Origin: Heterohyrax brucei
Taxonomy: Eukaryota; Chordata; Mammalia; Hyracoidea; Procaviidae
Length of the DNA: 64,000 nt
NCBI GenBank assembly: GCA_028571685.1
Contig: CM053146.1
Location: 108,413,431-108,477,430, forward strand
Direction: 5' to 3'
The notes beneath the pieces are model-generated. The model was not told the DNA's origin. It saw nothing but the letters and a program-made list of their open reading frames with translations, and made no database searches. Both the position numbers and the translations under genes were made by a program. Below are positions 21,578 through 32,822 of the stretch, in pieces. How positions within the stretch are numbered: the stretch's first letter is position 1; the number at the start of each line of letters is the position of its first letter.

Positions 21578-21665
21578 ACCTAACTGTCTACTTACTCGTT
21601 TATGTGTTTACTTACTTATGTAATTACTTATGGACTTGTTTGTCTATTTCTTTATTTATTCTTCT

Positions 21666-22239
21666 TTTGATTATTTCATCTCCAGGCAGTGTCCTGGTAT
21701 CAAGCAAAGGGCCCAGCTAGACTTGGTACAGTCTATCACTACATGGAACAGACTGAGACACACAGGCAGAAGGTAAATAGATATGTGACCCCTTCTCTAA
21801 GAGATGTAGTTGGAGTGGGCATGGCCTGGTGCATCACGGGTGTGCTCCAATGCGGGCCCCAGTCCCTCTTCTTCCTTTTATAAGAGTTTCACGAAATAAG
21901 CCTTATGTAAAGAGGAACAAAACAACCTGAGTTGTGTTACCAGCTGTACAGGACATCACACAGCAGCAGTACTCAGCTACCCAGCACCCATATCTCCTGA
22001 AGATCTTGTGGGAATTTGAGACTGAGCATGGTCTCCTCAGCTGAAGTTGCAGGTTTCCATCAGTCACAGCTGGCTGTCAACAGGCAACTTAGAAGATTCC
22101 ACAGACAATCCTGTTTGTCTCTCCACCATCAGCAATCTATTGAGACTTGTTAGGTGACTATCTATGGCTTGTTCAGTCATGGAGCTGCAAAGTGCAGGAA
22201 AGCCACGATCTCTGTATTTGATCCGCAGCAAAAACAAAC
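21666..22239. other. Unassigned sequence
   Basis: No gene or repeat is recognised. Confidence 0.35.
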
Positions 22240-22370
22240 AACTAAATGCAGGCCTTCCAGGAGTTCACAGTCTAATGACAAGGCTACAAAATAAATAATG
22301 ACAGCAAAACATGAAAAATGAACATGCAGGAATGTGAGTACCATCAATGATACCATAAAAGAGGCAGCAA
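22240..22370 (+). mobile_element. Ancient repeat, left of LINE-1
   Basis: 'gcaggccttccaggagttca' and 'cagtctaatgacaaggctac' match the middle of a common old mammalian repeat. The continuation 'agggccttccaggcacaagg' appears at 25661-25683, after the LINE-1, so the LINE-1 landed in it. Confidence 0.45.
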
Positions 22371-25300
22371 CCCTGATACCAAAGGCAGGGAGAGATCCCA
22401 CAAAAAAAGAAAACTGCAGACCAATATCACGCATGAACCTGGATGCAAAAAACTTCAACGAAATCCTGGCCAACAGAATTTAACAACATATCAAAAAAAT
22501 AATTCATCGTGACCAAGCTGGATTCCTACCAGGGATGCAAGTCTGGTTCAACATCAGAAAAACAATTATTATGATCAACCACATAAATGGCACAAAGGAT
22601 AAGAATCACCTGATTTTGTCAGTTGATGCAGAAAAGGAATTTGACAAAGTCCAATACCCATTCATGCTAAAATCTCTCAGTGAAGTAGGAATAGAAGGCA
22701 AATTCCACAAGGCAATAAGGGGCATCTATGCAAAGCCAACTGTCTACATCGTCCTGAATGGAGAGAGACTGAAAGAGATCCCCTTGAGACAGGGAATGAG
22801 ACAAGGATGTCTCCTGCTCTCATGACTTCTCTTGAACACTATACTGCCAGAGCAATTAGACAAGACAAAGAAATAAAGGGCATCTGCATCAGCAAAGAAG
22901 AAGTAAAAATCTCCCTACTTGAAGATGATATGATTGTATGTGCAGAGAATTCTAAACAGTCCATAAGTAAACTACTGGAACTAATAGAGTTCAGCAAAGG
23001 GTCAGGATATAAAATAAACATAAGTAAATCAGTAGGATTCCTTTACACCAATAAAGACATCAAAGAAGAAATAACCAAATTAATACCATGTACTACAGCC
23101 CCCAAGAAGATAAAATACCTAGAAATAAATCTAACCAGAGAAATAAGAGATCTATACATACAGAATTACAAGACCTTACTGCAAGAAAACGAGAGGCTTA
23201 CATAAGTGGAGAAACCTACTCTGCTCATGGATAGGAAGACTTAACACTGTGAAAATGTCTATTTTACCCAAAGTGATCTACATATACAATGCAATACAAA
23301 TTCCAGTGTCATTTTTTAATGAGATGGAAAAAAATGTCACCAACTTTGTTTGGAAAGGGAAGAAACCCCGGATACATAAAGCACTACTAAAGAGAAACAC
23401 AGTGGGAAGCCTTACACTGCCCAACCTTAGAACCTGCTACACTGCCACAGTAGTCAAAACAGCCTGGTACTGGTACAAAAAGAGACATATAGACCAATGA
23501 AACAGAGTTGAGACCCCAGAGATGCCACCATCCTCCTATGAAGTTGATATTTGACAAAGGCACTAAGATTGTAAACTGGGGTAAAAGTAACCCCTTTAAC
23601 AAATGATCTTGGCAAAATTGGATATATGTCTGCAAAAGACTGAAACAAGACCCATACCTCACATGTTACACAAAAACTAACTTAAAATGGATCAAAGATC
23701 TAGATAGCAAACCTAAAATAAGAAAGATCATGCAGGAACAAATAGGATCAACAATGAAAGTTCTAATACATGGCTTAGACTACAAAATCTGAGTTACAAA
23801 GTCCGATCAACAGAAGAGAAAATAGATAAATGGGAACCACTAAGAATCAAATACTTTTCTTCATCCAAAGACTTTATCAAAAGAATTAAAAGACTACCTA
23901 CAGAATGGGAAAAAATTTGGCAACCACATGTCAGACTGACATCTGATCCACATAATCTACAAGGTACTGCAGAATATCAACACGAAAAATGTATATAGCA
24001 CAATTAAGTGATGGGCAAAATAGATGGATAGACACTTCACCAAAGAGGACATACAGGCAGCCAAAAGACTATGAGGAAATGCTTACAATCATTAGCTGTT
24101 AAACAAATCCAAATCAAAACTACAATGAGATACCATCTCACCCCAAGAAGGTTGGCCATAATCCCCAAAACACAAAACAACAAATGCTGGAGAGGCTGTG
24201 AAGAGACAGGAACTTTCCTACACTGCTGGTGGAATTGCAGACTAGCACAACCTCTTTGGAAAGCAATTTGGCACTTCCTTAAGAAGCTGGAAATAAATAT
24301 AGTATTCGATCCCATAACCCCACTGCTTGGAATATACCCTACAGCAGCAAAGGCGGTCACGCGAACAGATACACGCACGCAAATGTTTATTGCAGTACTG
24401 TCCACAACAGCCAAAGGATGGAATCAACCTAGATGCCTATCAACAGATGAATGGATAAAGAAACTATGATACATATCCTGGAGGGAACACTATGCAATGA
24501 TAAGAACAGTAATGATTTCAGGAAGCATCTTATAACCTGGTTTCAGTTCGAAGACATTATGCTGAGATTCCTCCTGTAAGGATTTAAAATAGACCTATGT
24601 ACAGAAGAAAAGACCCTTTGATGGCTACAAGGGTGGAGAGTGAAGAAGAGGGTTGGTAATAGATTAGATAGTTGATAGAAATTTGGTTAGGTGAAATCAG
24701 TGAGAGCACACAGTAGAAAATAGTAGATCAACTTAACTGGACTTCACCATAAACTAAAATCTCTTCTAATCTCAACCTAATATTGTAAGGATAGAGTAGC
24801 AGGGGTGGGGTCTGGGGACCATGCTCTCAGGGGACATCAAGTCCTAGCCTATTGCTAAGCGAGTCTTCCCCACCACATATGAGTGGGTGGTGTCTGGGGT
24901 CTTAAAAGGTAGGAAGCTACCAACTGAGGTACATCAAACGGCCCCAACTCATCCAGAACATGACGATGAAGAACAACAAAGGTACAAGATAAAAAGAGCT
25001 CAGGAGACAGAAGGACCCATGTGAATGGGAGACTGTATCAACATGTGACCAGAAGAACCAGATGGTGCCGGGCCACTACCAAAGACATCCGTGACGGGGC
25101 ACACAAAGTAGAGCCACTGTGGCAACATGAGAAAAAGAGGGGTGCAGCTCAAGAATTCTGCTAAAAGACCACAACTGGTGGTCCAACAGCCTGGGGGATC
25201 ACCTGGGAGCATGGGCCCTAGATCTGCTGCTGCCCCTGACCAGAAAACATGACTGAGATCAACTCTTTGGACAGGAATGGACTGGACTTGGGGATACAGT

Positions 25301-25554
25301 CTGACCCTATGGTGTGTGTACTTTATGGTTCTATACATTTATAGGATGCTGTTCTACTGGACTCCTACTAGAAGGGAGATAAGAGGTGACGAGGAGGGGA
25401 CAGGAGACTATTGAGAGGATATGACATACATAGAAGGAAAAGGCAGAGTGTGCTGTCACTGGGCAAGGAGAACAGAAAGAGCTATAGATAGGCAGGCATG
25501 CAAGATGCATTTGAATTGTATACTTTTACTTAATGACAACAAAAAACTTTTTTT
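22371..25554 (+). mobile_element. 5'-truncated LINE-1 (3.2 kb) with duplication
   Basis: Covers ORF2 from the reverse transcriptase onward (about 22371-24470) and a 3' UTR of about 1.1 kb (24480-25554) ending in a short A-rich tail. Flanks 'aaagaggcagcaa' (22358-22370) and 'gaagaggtggcaa' (25555-25567) agree at 10 of 13 positions, all three differences being transitions, and mark the target-site duplication. ORF1 and the endonuclease are missing. Confidence 0.88.
22535..24469 (+). pseudogene. LINE-1 ORF2 remnant: reverse transcriptase and Cys-rich end
   Basis: ORF2 encodes the endonuclease/reverse transcriptase that copies LINE-1 RNA into the genome; here only the reverse transcriptase part and C terminus remain, broken over several frames. 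Frame 22535-22825 has [16 protein letters not shown] (motif A) and LRQGMRQGC (consensus LRQGTRQGC). Frame 22807-23205 has LLEDDMIVCAEN, where the consensus is FADDMIVY: the two catalytic Asp of motif C remain but the preceding residues differ. Frame 23249-23500 carries the thumb-side NFVWKGKKPRI and WYWYKKRHIDQ. Frame 24071-24469 holds the C-terminal knuckle CWRGCEETGTFLHCWWNC. Frame changes and stops between segments mean it is dead. Confidence 0.9.
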
Positions 25555-25700
25555 GAAGAGGTGGCAATCAATTCTGAGGGCAGAGGGAATGGTCCTGAAA
25601 GCCTTCCCAAGGATATGATTATGATGAGAATATAGTCTGTGGATCTGGGTGCAGGTTGCAGGAAGGGCCTTCCAGGCACAAGGAACCACATATAGGCAGG
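25555..25700 (+). mobile_element. Ancient repeat, right of LINE-1
   Basis: Continues the element at 22240-22370: 'gggcagagggaatggtcctg' and 'gaagggccttccaggcacaa'. Family not named. Confidence 0.4.
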
Positions 25701-25725
25701 GACCCTAATTACAGCCAGGTCCAGG

Positions 25726-25758
25726 AAGAAAACCAAACCCATTACTGTTGAGTCAACA
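25726..25758 (-). mobile_element. AfroSINE tail fragment
   Basis: 'aaaaccaaacccattactgt' and 'tgagtcaac' are the 3' tail and adjoining bases of an AfroSINE; the rest is absent. Confidence 0.5.
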
Positions 25759-26390
25759 TATTCTGGAACAGTCCAATCTTAAGAACCTCAAGTCCACCAA
25801 TGTATAACAATTTCTCAAAATTCCACAAACAGTTAAACAATCCAGGTGCATTTCAAAAGTGAAGACTTGTTCAGTACTCTCTGCAGTCATGAACTGACCA
25901 TTGTGTGTCTGCTGCCTTTTCTACGAATGGCCTGCTGGACATTCTTTTCTAGTTTGGTCACTGAAGTGGAGCAATATTAGCTAAGTTGCTCCTACTATTT
26001 GGTTTTCCTGCCAGTCTTTTAGCTGTTGTGTTTTTTTTTTTCCTGTCCCTCCTATAGTACTCAAAGACTTGAGTATCCTGTATATTTTTAAAAGAACAGA
26101 GAATTCCTTCTTCATCAGACCAAGGAATACAGCTCCCATAACAAAACTCAGTGTTCTGAAAATAAGACTCCTTCTCTTGAAAGTACATTGTTATCTTTTT
26201 GTAATTGTTTTTACTTTAGGACATTAGAGGCTTAGCCAGGAGTAGGATCAGTGTTATCTCCTAAATTCCCCCTTCCCATATTCTGGGTCATAGAAAACGT
26301 GATATCTTGTGTTACTAATGGATTGCAGGACCTTCTATACGCAAACAACCCTCAATATCTGGATGCCAAAACATACCAAAGAAACAAAGA
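25759..26390. other. Unassigned sequence
   Basis: No gene or repeat is recognised. An 11-base T run lies near 26031-26041. Confidence 0.35.
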
Positions 26391-26531
26391 AACAAACCAA
26401 ACCCATTGCCAGTGAGTTGATTCTGACTTATAGCAACTCTACAGGACAGAGTAGAACTGCCCCATAGAGCTTCCAAGGAGCATCTATTGGATGTGAACAG
26501 CCGACCTTTTGGTTAGCGGACGCGCCACTGC
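26391..26531 (-). mobile_element. AfroSINE lacking its terminal head
   Basis: Minus-strand copy with 'aacaaaccaaacccattgcc' tail and 'gaccttttggttagcggacg'. It stops before the usual 'ccaccagggtttcc', so the tRNA-like end is incomplete. Confidence 0.88.
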
Positions 26532-26849
26532 CCCCAGTCTCCATCAGTATGCCAGCACATCCCAGTAGCCTGAGGAGCAGTTGCGGGTCATTTGGCACCT
26601 CTTCTCCCTTTCCATCCCTCTTCCTCCCCAGCCAGGCTCCTAGAAGTGTTAAGTTCTGAAGTTCCACACTCATTGCTTTTCAGTTAACATGAGCAGGTCT
26701 TTGCTTTAACAACTCAGAGATCGAAATGGGAACAAAATTTAGAAGCACATAAATAGATTACATGTTAATCTTGACAGGTTTTGAAAATCATGATGTACCT
26801 AAATAGATGAATCTGGCTGAGATTTTAGAAATGATGTCTGTCTTTGGTA

Positions 26850-27270
26850 TCTTTTGCTGTATAGAAAAACACTCCAAAACTTAGTGGCATAAAGCAATAA
26901 TAATCACTTTTAGCTCTTAGATTTCTGTGACTCAGAAATTTAGAGTGGCTCGCTGGGCAGATCTGAATCATCTCTCTCATGCAGTTAGTGGTAGATGGTG
27001 ACTGAGACTGGGGTCACTTCACAGGCTCTGCACTCGCACACTTGGTGCCCAGACTGGGAAGACTCAAACAGATGGCAGCTCCTTAGAGGGTGATAACTCT
27101 CTATGCCTATATGGTCTCTTCACTTTGTCTCTGCAACATGGCAGCGTTGGGGTTTCTGGACTTCTAATGTGAGAGTTCAAGCCCCAAAGACCCATTTTCC
27201 AAAAGACAGAGTTTTATCACTGCCCCTAATCTGGCCACAGAAGTAGGGCAGTGCTGTTTTCTCTGCATTT
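26850..27270 (-). mobile_element. Old interspersed repeat, family uncertain
   Basis: 'actccaaaacttagtggcat' and the following 'agctcttagatttctgtgac' pattern is one I recognise as a widespread old mammalian repeat on this strand, perhaps LTR-derived. No ends or duplication are clear. Confidence 0.35.
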
Positions 27271-27291
27271 AACTTTCTAAAAGCAAGTCAT

Positions 27292-27478
27292 TAAACCCAC
27301 GCACAACCTTCAAGTCATTCCAACTCATAGTAACCCTAGAGGACAAAGTGGAGCTGCCCTATAGAGTTTCCCTATGGAAGCCAACTGCCACCTCTTTCCT
27401 CGTGCAGCCAGACAGTGGGTTGGAACTGCTGACCTGAAGGTTAGCAGCTGAGTGCTTAACTGCTGCACCACCAGATCT
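27292..27478 (-). mobile_element. AfroSINE variant with about 30 bp extra
   Basis: Minus-strand AfroSINE with an extra block 'ggaagccaactgccacctct' between the middle region and the complemented head. The head reads 'ggttagcagctgagtgctta' then 'ctgcaccaccag'. It looks like a distinct, probably older subtype. Confidence 0.8.
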
Positions 27479-27501
27479 TGTCAGATCATTAACTCACTGA
27501 A

Positions 27502-27655
27502 ACACTCTGCTGTCAAGTTGATTCCAACTCATAATGACCCTACAGAACAGAATAGAAATGCCCAATAATGTTTCCAAGGATCAACTGGCAGATTCGAACT
27601 GCTGACACTTTGGTTAGCAGCTGTAACTCTTAATCATTACACCACCAGGGTTTCT
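27502..27655 (-). mobile_element. AfroSINE copy
   Basis: Minus-strand full-length copy: 'gttgattccaactcataatg', 'gattcgaactgctgacactt' and the end 'accaccagggtttctg'. Confidence 0.92.
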
Positions 27656-27696
27656 GAAGGTGTTAAGAGCAGCCCATGTTCAAGAGGAGGAACAGC

Positions 27697-28180
27697 ATTG
27701 TTGGTAGTTGCCATTGGCTCCAACTTGTGATGACCTCATGTACAACAGAAGGACCCGTTACCCGGGTCAGTGCCATCTTCACCTTCAGGGGTATACTCAA
27801 GGGCATTTTTGTGGCCACTGGGTGTTTTGAATGACTTCCATCCTACGAAAACTCTAGTGGCATAGTGGTTAAGTTCTATGTCTGCTAACCAAAAGGTTGA
27901 CAGTTCGAATATGTCAGGTGCTCCTTGGAAACTCTATGGGGCAGTTCTATTCTGTCCTATAGGGTCACTATGAGTTGGAATTGACCACAGTGGGTGTAGA
28001 GTTTTCAGTGGCTACCATTCCAAAGTTGATCACCAGGCTCTCTTCCTAGTCTCCTTTACTCAGGAAACTCTGTTGAAACCTGTCCACCACTGGCGACCTT
28101 GGTAGTATTTGAAATACTGATGGTCATAGCTCTCAGAACTACAGCAACGTGCAAGCCACTAGAGTATAGCAACAACAGAC
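27697..28180 (-). mobile_element. Internally deleted RTE LINE, minus strand, with AfroSINE
   Basis: The left part (27697-27844) matches the complemented RTE 3' end ('cctcatgtacaacagaagga'). The right part (27997-28180) matches the complemented RTE 5' end ('ttcttcctagtctcctttac', 'cagcaacgtgcaagcc'). The middle is absent and an AfroSINE lies close to the junction. Confidence 0.6.
27845..27996 (+). mobile_element. AfroSINE inside RTE derivative
   Basis: Plus-strand copy: 'gtggcatagtggttaagttc', 'gctaaccaaaaggttgacag', 'ctccttggaaactctatggg'. Confidence 0.92.
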
Positions 28181-28484
28181 TGGTGGTGGGAGGGTAATTA
28201 GACTTTATCTTTTCATTGCAAGAGTGTCAAAAAATTTCCAGATCTGTTTTGAAACCAACACAGAGTAAGACAGGAAGAGCTAACAGTTAAAAATGACACA
28301 CAAATAGTGCAGTTAACTACAACTGGCATTTATATTTCTTCAGGAAATGCTATGAATCAAATTCAGGCCTTCAAACAGTTAATGTAATTTTATCTTTATC
28401 TAGTTTCTAATTTTGGGTTATGTAATTATGTTTTTTCATATTGACATCAGTTTTTAAAACGTTAATTCATCAAATTTTGTTTTG

Positions 28485-28650
28485 AACCTATTATATGCTA
28501 GACAGATACTAAACAATTGGGATACAGAGGAAAATTTATACAGGCCATGATTTCAAAGAGTTCACAGTCAAAATTACTACTCCATGTGACAAGTGTAACA
28601 TTAAAAGCATAAACAAGGCATAGAAATGAAATAGACAAGCGAAAGAAAAA
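28485..28650 (+). mobile_element. Ancient repeat fragment
   Basis: 'ctattatatgctagacagat', 'aattgggatacagaggaaaa' and 'aaagagttcacagtc' follow the order of an old mammalian repeat, possibly related to that at 22240-22370. Confidence 0.35.
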
Positions 28651-29296
28651 TAACCTGATAGTATCATACCATATATTTTCATTCTACTTCATAGACTTGC
28701 AAATTGTGACTTTCAGTGACATCTGCTTTAAATATGCCATAAACCATACTGTTAATATTAATTTGGGAAGCATTTTCTAATGTTCTTTAGTAATAAATGC
28801 AAACAAAAAATTTCCAAGGTTAAAACACAGAGACAAAAGAACCATATTGTAGTCTAGGAAAAAATCATTGAGATGTCATTTGGCCCACCCCATGCATCCA
28901 GGCAGATCTCAGCCCAGGCCAAATGAATGGAAATCTATCCTCCAAGAACAACTCCAAGATACATCTGATAGCATTAGTCTTACATTTCTACAGTGAGAGA
29001 TATTTATGACTCTACAGGAAAGAAAACCGCGAGAGGAAGCATGAACAGAGAGAGGAGGGCATAGGACAGCCAGCACTCTGAGAAGGCCAGGTTCAGAGGC
29101 TGGAAAAAGGAAGAAGGTCACTAAGGAGACAAGTGAGGAGACTACTTAACTCATCAGAGAACTAGGTGATTCGATGAGAAAAGAAGATCTAAGACGGTAC
29201 AATGTTGTGACAGTCCCAAGAAGGAGACTTTCCAGAAGAAAAGGGACAGCAACCCTGTGAATGAACTGACAGGCTGAGAAGAATGAAGGCTGAGAT
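28651..29296. other. Unassigned sequence
   Basis: No gene or repeat is recognised. Confidence 0.35.
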
Positions 29297-29931
29297 TGTT
29301 GTTGTTGGGTGCCATCAAGTTCGTTCCGACTCACGATGACACTGCAAACAACAGAAGGAAACTCCCTGGTTCTGTGCTTACCCGCAATAATTTTTATGCT
29401 CAAGTCCATCATCACAGCCACTGTGTCAGCCCATCTCATGGAGGGTCTTCCTCTTTTTCACTGACCCTCCACTCTACCAAGCATGATGTCCTTCTCCAAG
29501 GATTGAACACTCCTGACAACATGTCCAAAGTATGTAAGATGCAGTCTCTACATCTTTGCTTCCAAGGAGCACTCTGGATGCACGTCTTCCAAAACACATC
29601 TGTTTGTTCTTTTGGCCAGTTACGGTACATTCGATATTCTTCCCCAATACCACAGTTCAAAAGCATCAGTTCTTCTGTCTTCATTATTCATTGTCCAGCT
29701 TTCACATGTATATCATGCGATTGACAATACCATGTCTTGGGTCAGGCACACCTTAGTATTCAAGGTGACATCTTTAAATTTCAATACTTTAAAAAGGTCC
29801 TTTGCAACAGATTTTCCCAGGGCAATGTGTCTTGTGATTGCTTGACTGCTGCTTCCATGGGTGTTGCTTGTGGAACCAAGTAAAATGAAATTCTTGACAA
29901 CCTCAGTCCTTTGTTGACCATGATGTTGCTG
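29297..29931 (-). mobile_element. RTE LINE 3' end with ORF2 C terminus, minus strand
   Basis: Begins with the complemented (AAC)n tail 'attgttgttgttgggtgcca'. The minus frame 29436-29684 has EELMLLNCGIGEEYRMYRNW and QSAPWKQRCRDC, matching the C-terminal part of an RTE/BovB-type ORF2 as I recall it. RMRWADTVAV-type residues occur in another frame near 29430. Stops and frame changes break it. A 142-codon frame on the plus strand here is antisense. Confidence 0.8.
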
Positions 29932-30582
29932 AAGGCAGAGAATAGGGCTGCACAAATCACAGGGTGGTGCAAGGTGGTCAACGGCAGCTTCATAGAGCGG
30001 CTGCAGCTGAGTGGTATAGAAGCTGCTCCAATTAAATCAGATTATCTAGCACCTTGCTACCAGACAAGCAGCCCTGCAGTCCTACCATGCTGCATCAAAC
30101 TCTACAATGCAATTCAACAATTACTGTCTTGAGTATCTCCTCTGCTTGTTACCACTTCCAGTGGTTCCATGCTCCCTACCATAGAAGCCCAGGGTTCGCT
30201 GCTTTCTAGTATTATTCAGTCTGGTTTACTGTTTCAGCATTACCAGCCCCTATGCCCTCACATGTACATTTTATTTCGTCTAAATGTGATTATGCTCAAA
30301 AAACAAACAGAAAACTCTTTTCAAAAAATTTAATTACAAGAACAGGGAAGTAGGCCAAAGTAGCTAATTTAAAGATTCATTCTTGATAGGGAACTGCTAG
30401 AGGAAAGCAGAATGTTTAGGCAAAAATTGCTGGGCAGAATACAGGTAAAAAGTGTCTTGTTACTAAACAGCATCAGTTGATGGGGGCAGGTGCAGCCAAT
30501 TTCCCAGAAAGGCTCTTAATGACTTTAAAGTTTAATCAGAGACATGCTTAAGAATTTTATCAGGAATGTTAACTTGTTAGTC
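29932..30582. other. Unassigned sequence
   Basis: The left edge continues from the RTE without a recognisable family. No gene is seen. Confidence 0.35.
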
Positions 30583-31332
30583 ATCTTGGTTATCTAGTAC
30601 TGCTGTAACAGAAATACCACAAATAGGGGGCTTTAGCAAACAGAGGTTTATTTTCTCACAGTTTAGGATGTATCTTAGTCATCTAGTGCTTCTCTAACAG
30701 AAATACTGTAAGTGATAGCTTTAAGAAAGAGAAATTTTATCATGGTCTAGTCGGCTTGAAGTCCAAATTCAGGACCTTGGCACCACAACAAAGGCTTTCT
30801 CTCTGTGTCACCCCTGGAGGAAGGTCTTTCTTGTCAACTTTCCCTAGAGTAGGAGTTTGTCAGCACACAGACCCCAGATCTAAAGGAGGCACCCTGCCAC
30901 CAGCGCTGCTTTCTTGGGAGCATATCTGCTTGCTTCTGCTTGCTATCTGCCCCGCTATCTGCTTGCTTCCCTTTCCTTTTGTCTCTTGTGAGATAAAAGG
31001 TGATGCAGGCCGTACTCCAGGGAAACTCCTTTTCTCTTGTGTCAGGGCTGTGACCTTAGTAAGGGAGTTACAATCCCACCCTAATCTTTAACATAAAATT
31101 ACAATCACAGAATGGAAGAGAGTTATCCAGTACTGGGAATCACTGCCTAGCCAAGTTGACACTTAATTTGGAGGAACAAAACTGAATCCATGACAGGACA
31201 CTAGAAGTCTTAATTCAGAGTGCTGGCTCTGGGAAAAGGGTTTCTCTCTTTGTCAGCTCTGAAAGGAAGTCCTTGCCTCTTGAACTTCTGCTCTTGGGCC
31301 ACCTTCATGTTGGTTCAGCATCCCTCTTCCAT
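30583..31332 (-). mobile_element. MaLR-like LTR split by another copy
   Basis: Left piece 30583-30668 ('ctgtaacagaaataccacaa') and right piece 31196-31332 ('ctagaagtcttaattcagag') belong to one minus-strand LTR of the family seen at 12134-12734. Another LTR lies between. The right side ends where a LINE-1 3' end begins. Old, non-coding, no internal region. Confidence 0.65.
30669..31195 (-). mobile_element. MaLR-like LTR nested in the same family
   Basis: A second minus-strand LTR running from 'tgtatcttagtcatctagtg' to 'gaatccatgaca', inserted in the older copy. The nesting shows the family was active over more than one period. Confidence 0.7.
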
Positions 31333-31655
31333 CATCTCTAATTTTTTTTAATTGTGATTGAGGGAATGTTTGCAATACAATTCAAATTTGCATGCCTGCC
31401 TATCTGCAGCTCCCTCTGCTCTCCTTGCCCAGTGACAGCACATTTCTCCTTTTTGTTCTATACATGTTGTATCCTCTTAACCATCCCCTACCCCCTCCCC
31501 TCCACCCTCTCCACTCCCCTCTAGTAAGAGGCCAGTAGGACAACATCCTAAAGATGCATAGACAATAAAGTGCACACACACGATACGGTCACTCTGTGTC
31601 ACAAAGTCCATTCCATTCCTATCTGAAAAGTTGACCTCAGTAATGATCTATGATT
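31333..31655 (-). mobile_element. LINE-1 3' UTR end, minus strand
   Basis: Complement of the 3' end seen at 25240-25554: 'tctccttgcccagtgacagc' here mirrors 'gctgtcactgggcaaggaga' there. It is 5' truncated to about 320 bp. Confidence 0.8.
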
Positions 31656-31770
31656 TTTTAATCAGCTTCTTTTATGTCTTAAAAAAAATTGTCTCAGGAC
31701 ACACTCTACGCTAATATTTTTTCATTAATATAACAAAGAAAACCAGTTCTCAAATGAGCTTATAACCACC

Positions 31771-31930
31771 AGTATACCCATTACCATCAGAGTAGATTCT
31801 GACTCATAGCAACCACACAGAACAGACTAGACTGCACCACGGGGTTTCCAAGGACTGCCTAGTGGATTCAAACTGTCAACCTTTTTATTAGCAGCCATAT
31901 CACTTGACCACTACACCTCCAGGGTTTCCA
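31771..31930 (-). mobile_element. AfroSINE copy
   Basis: Minus-strand, full length: 'gtagattctgactcatagca', 'ggggtttccaaggactgcct' and the end 'ctccagggtttcc'. Confidence 0.9.
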
Positions 31931-32384
31931 TTACAAGTATAAGGGTTAGAATTTACAACACGCATGTATTTCACTCCACAACAACAGTATCACCCCCAAA
32001 ATTTCTATCACACATCAACTTTGGAACAGTTGTTTTTTCCTATCTCTTTACCCTTTTTTATGCATACTTCATGCTTTCTCAGGGTCATAAAGCAATCTGT
32101 GCCTGCATGACCACCAAACCTCCCAAATCCATGCTACTTTTTGTTGCCTAAAGCCAAGATCAAGTGCTGTCTCTTAGTAATATTTTCTATTCTAAACTAC
32201 AGTCTTGTATTATACCACTCAATTTTAATCACCATCGTTGGTCATCATATTTCTTATCTCTAACTGTAGAAATTAAATCATCTCCTCCACATATACCCAC
32301 TAATATTCAATAAAGTTTTGAATAATAAGTTTATGTAACTATGTTGATAGTAGTTGAGATGTCTTCTGATGCAGTTTTCAACTT
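31931..32384. other. Unassigned sequence
   Basis: No gene or repeat is recognised. Confidence 0.35.
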
Positions 32385-32800
32385 ATTGTACTTCAAGGAA
32401 ATATTTCACAATCTAAATTATTGATGGTATCAGTCAAGTGGGATTCAGTGACAAATAATTGAAAACCCCAAATGTAAGTGTTTTAAATAAGACAAAAATG
32501 AATTTCTCTCTCTCATAAATGAAACCTGGAGGCCAGCAGTCCACAGTTGGGATGGTGACTCCACGGCCCTTCCGTTTCATTGCTCCATCATCTTTACGGT
32601 GTGGCTTCTTCCTTGAGGTTCCAGATGGATGCCTTCATCCTGCCAGAAAGGAGGTGAAAGGGAGGAATGGCATCCTCCTGCTTTTCAAAGACACTTTTTG
32701 GAAGTGGTACACCACTCACCTGGTTACATCTTATTGGCCATAACTGTCACATACAGCACCCAGTAGTAAGGGGGATGGCAGGAAGTGCTCCACTTAAATT
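32385..32800 (+). mobile_element. Old interspersed repeat, family uncertain
   Basis: 'agacaaaaatgaatttctct', 'ggaggccagcagtccacagt' and 'cttattggccataactgtca' are spaced as in an old mammalian repeat I recognise but cannot name. Open frames at 32519-32743 fall inside it. Confidence 0.3.
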
Positions 32801-32822
32801 CATACATTTACAGCTAAGGACC

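Larger units (their letters stand above)
20860..21665. repeat. Degenerate tetranucleotide tract with two insertions
   Basis: CTAT/CTTA-type units occur before the LTR (20861-20881), between LTR and SINE (21401-21418) and after the SINE (21578-21665, 'tacttacttatgtaattact'). Without the two insertions they form one degenerate simple repeat. Confidence 0.55.

Noticed and set aside
24037-24414. 125-codon minus-strand frame
   Set aside because: It is a shadow of the LINE-1 ORF2 C-terminal segment on the plus strand.
29296-29724. 142-codon open frame, the longest in the window
   Set aside because: It is antisense to the ORF2 C terminus of an RTE LINE and has no domain of its own.
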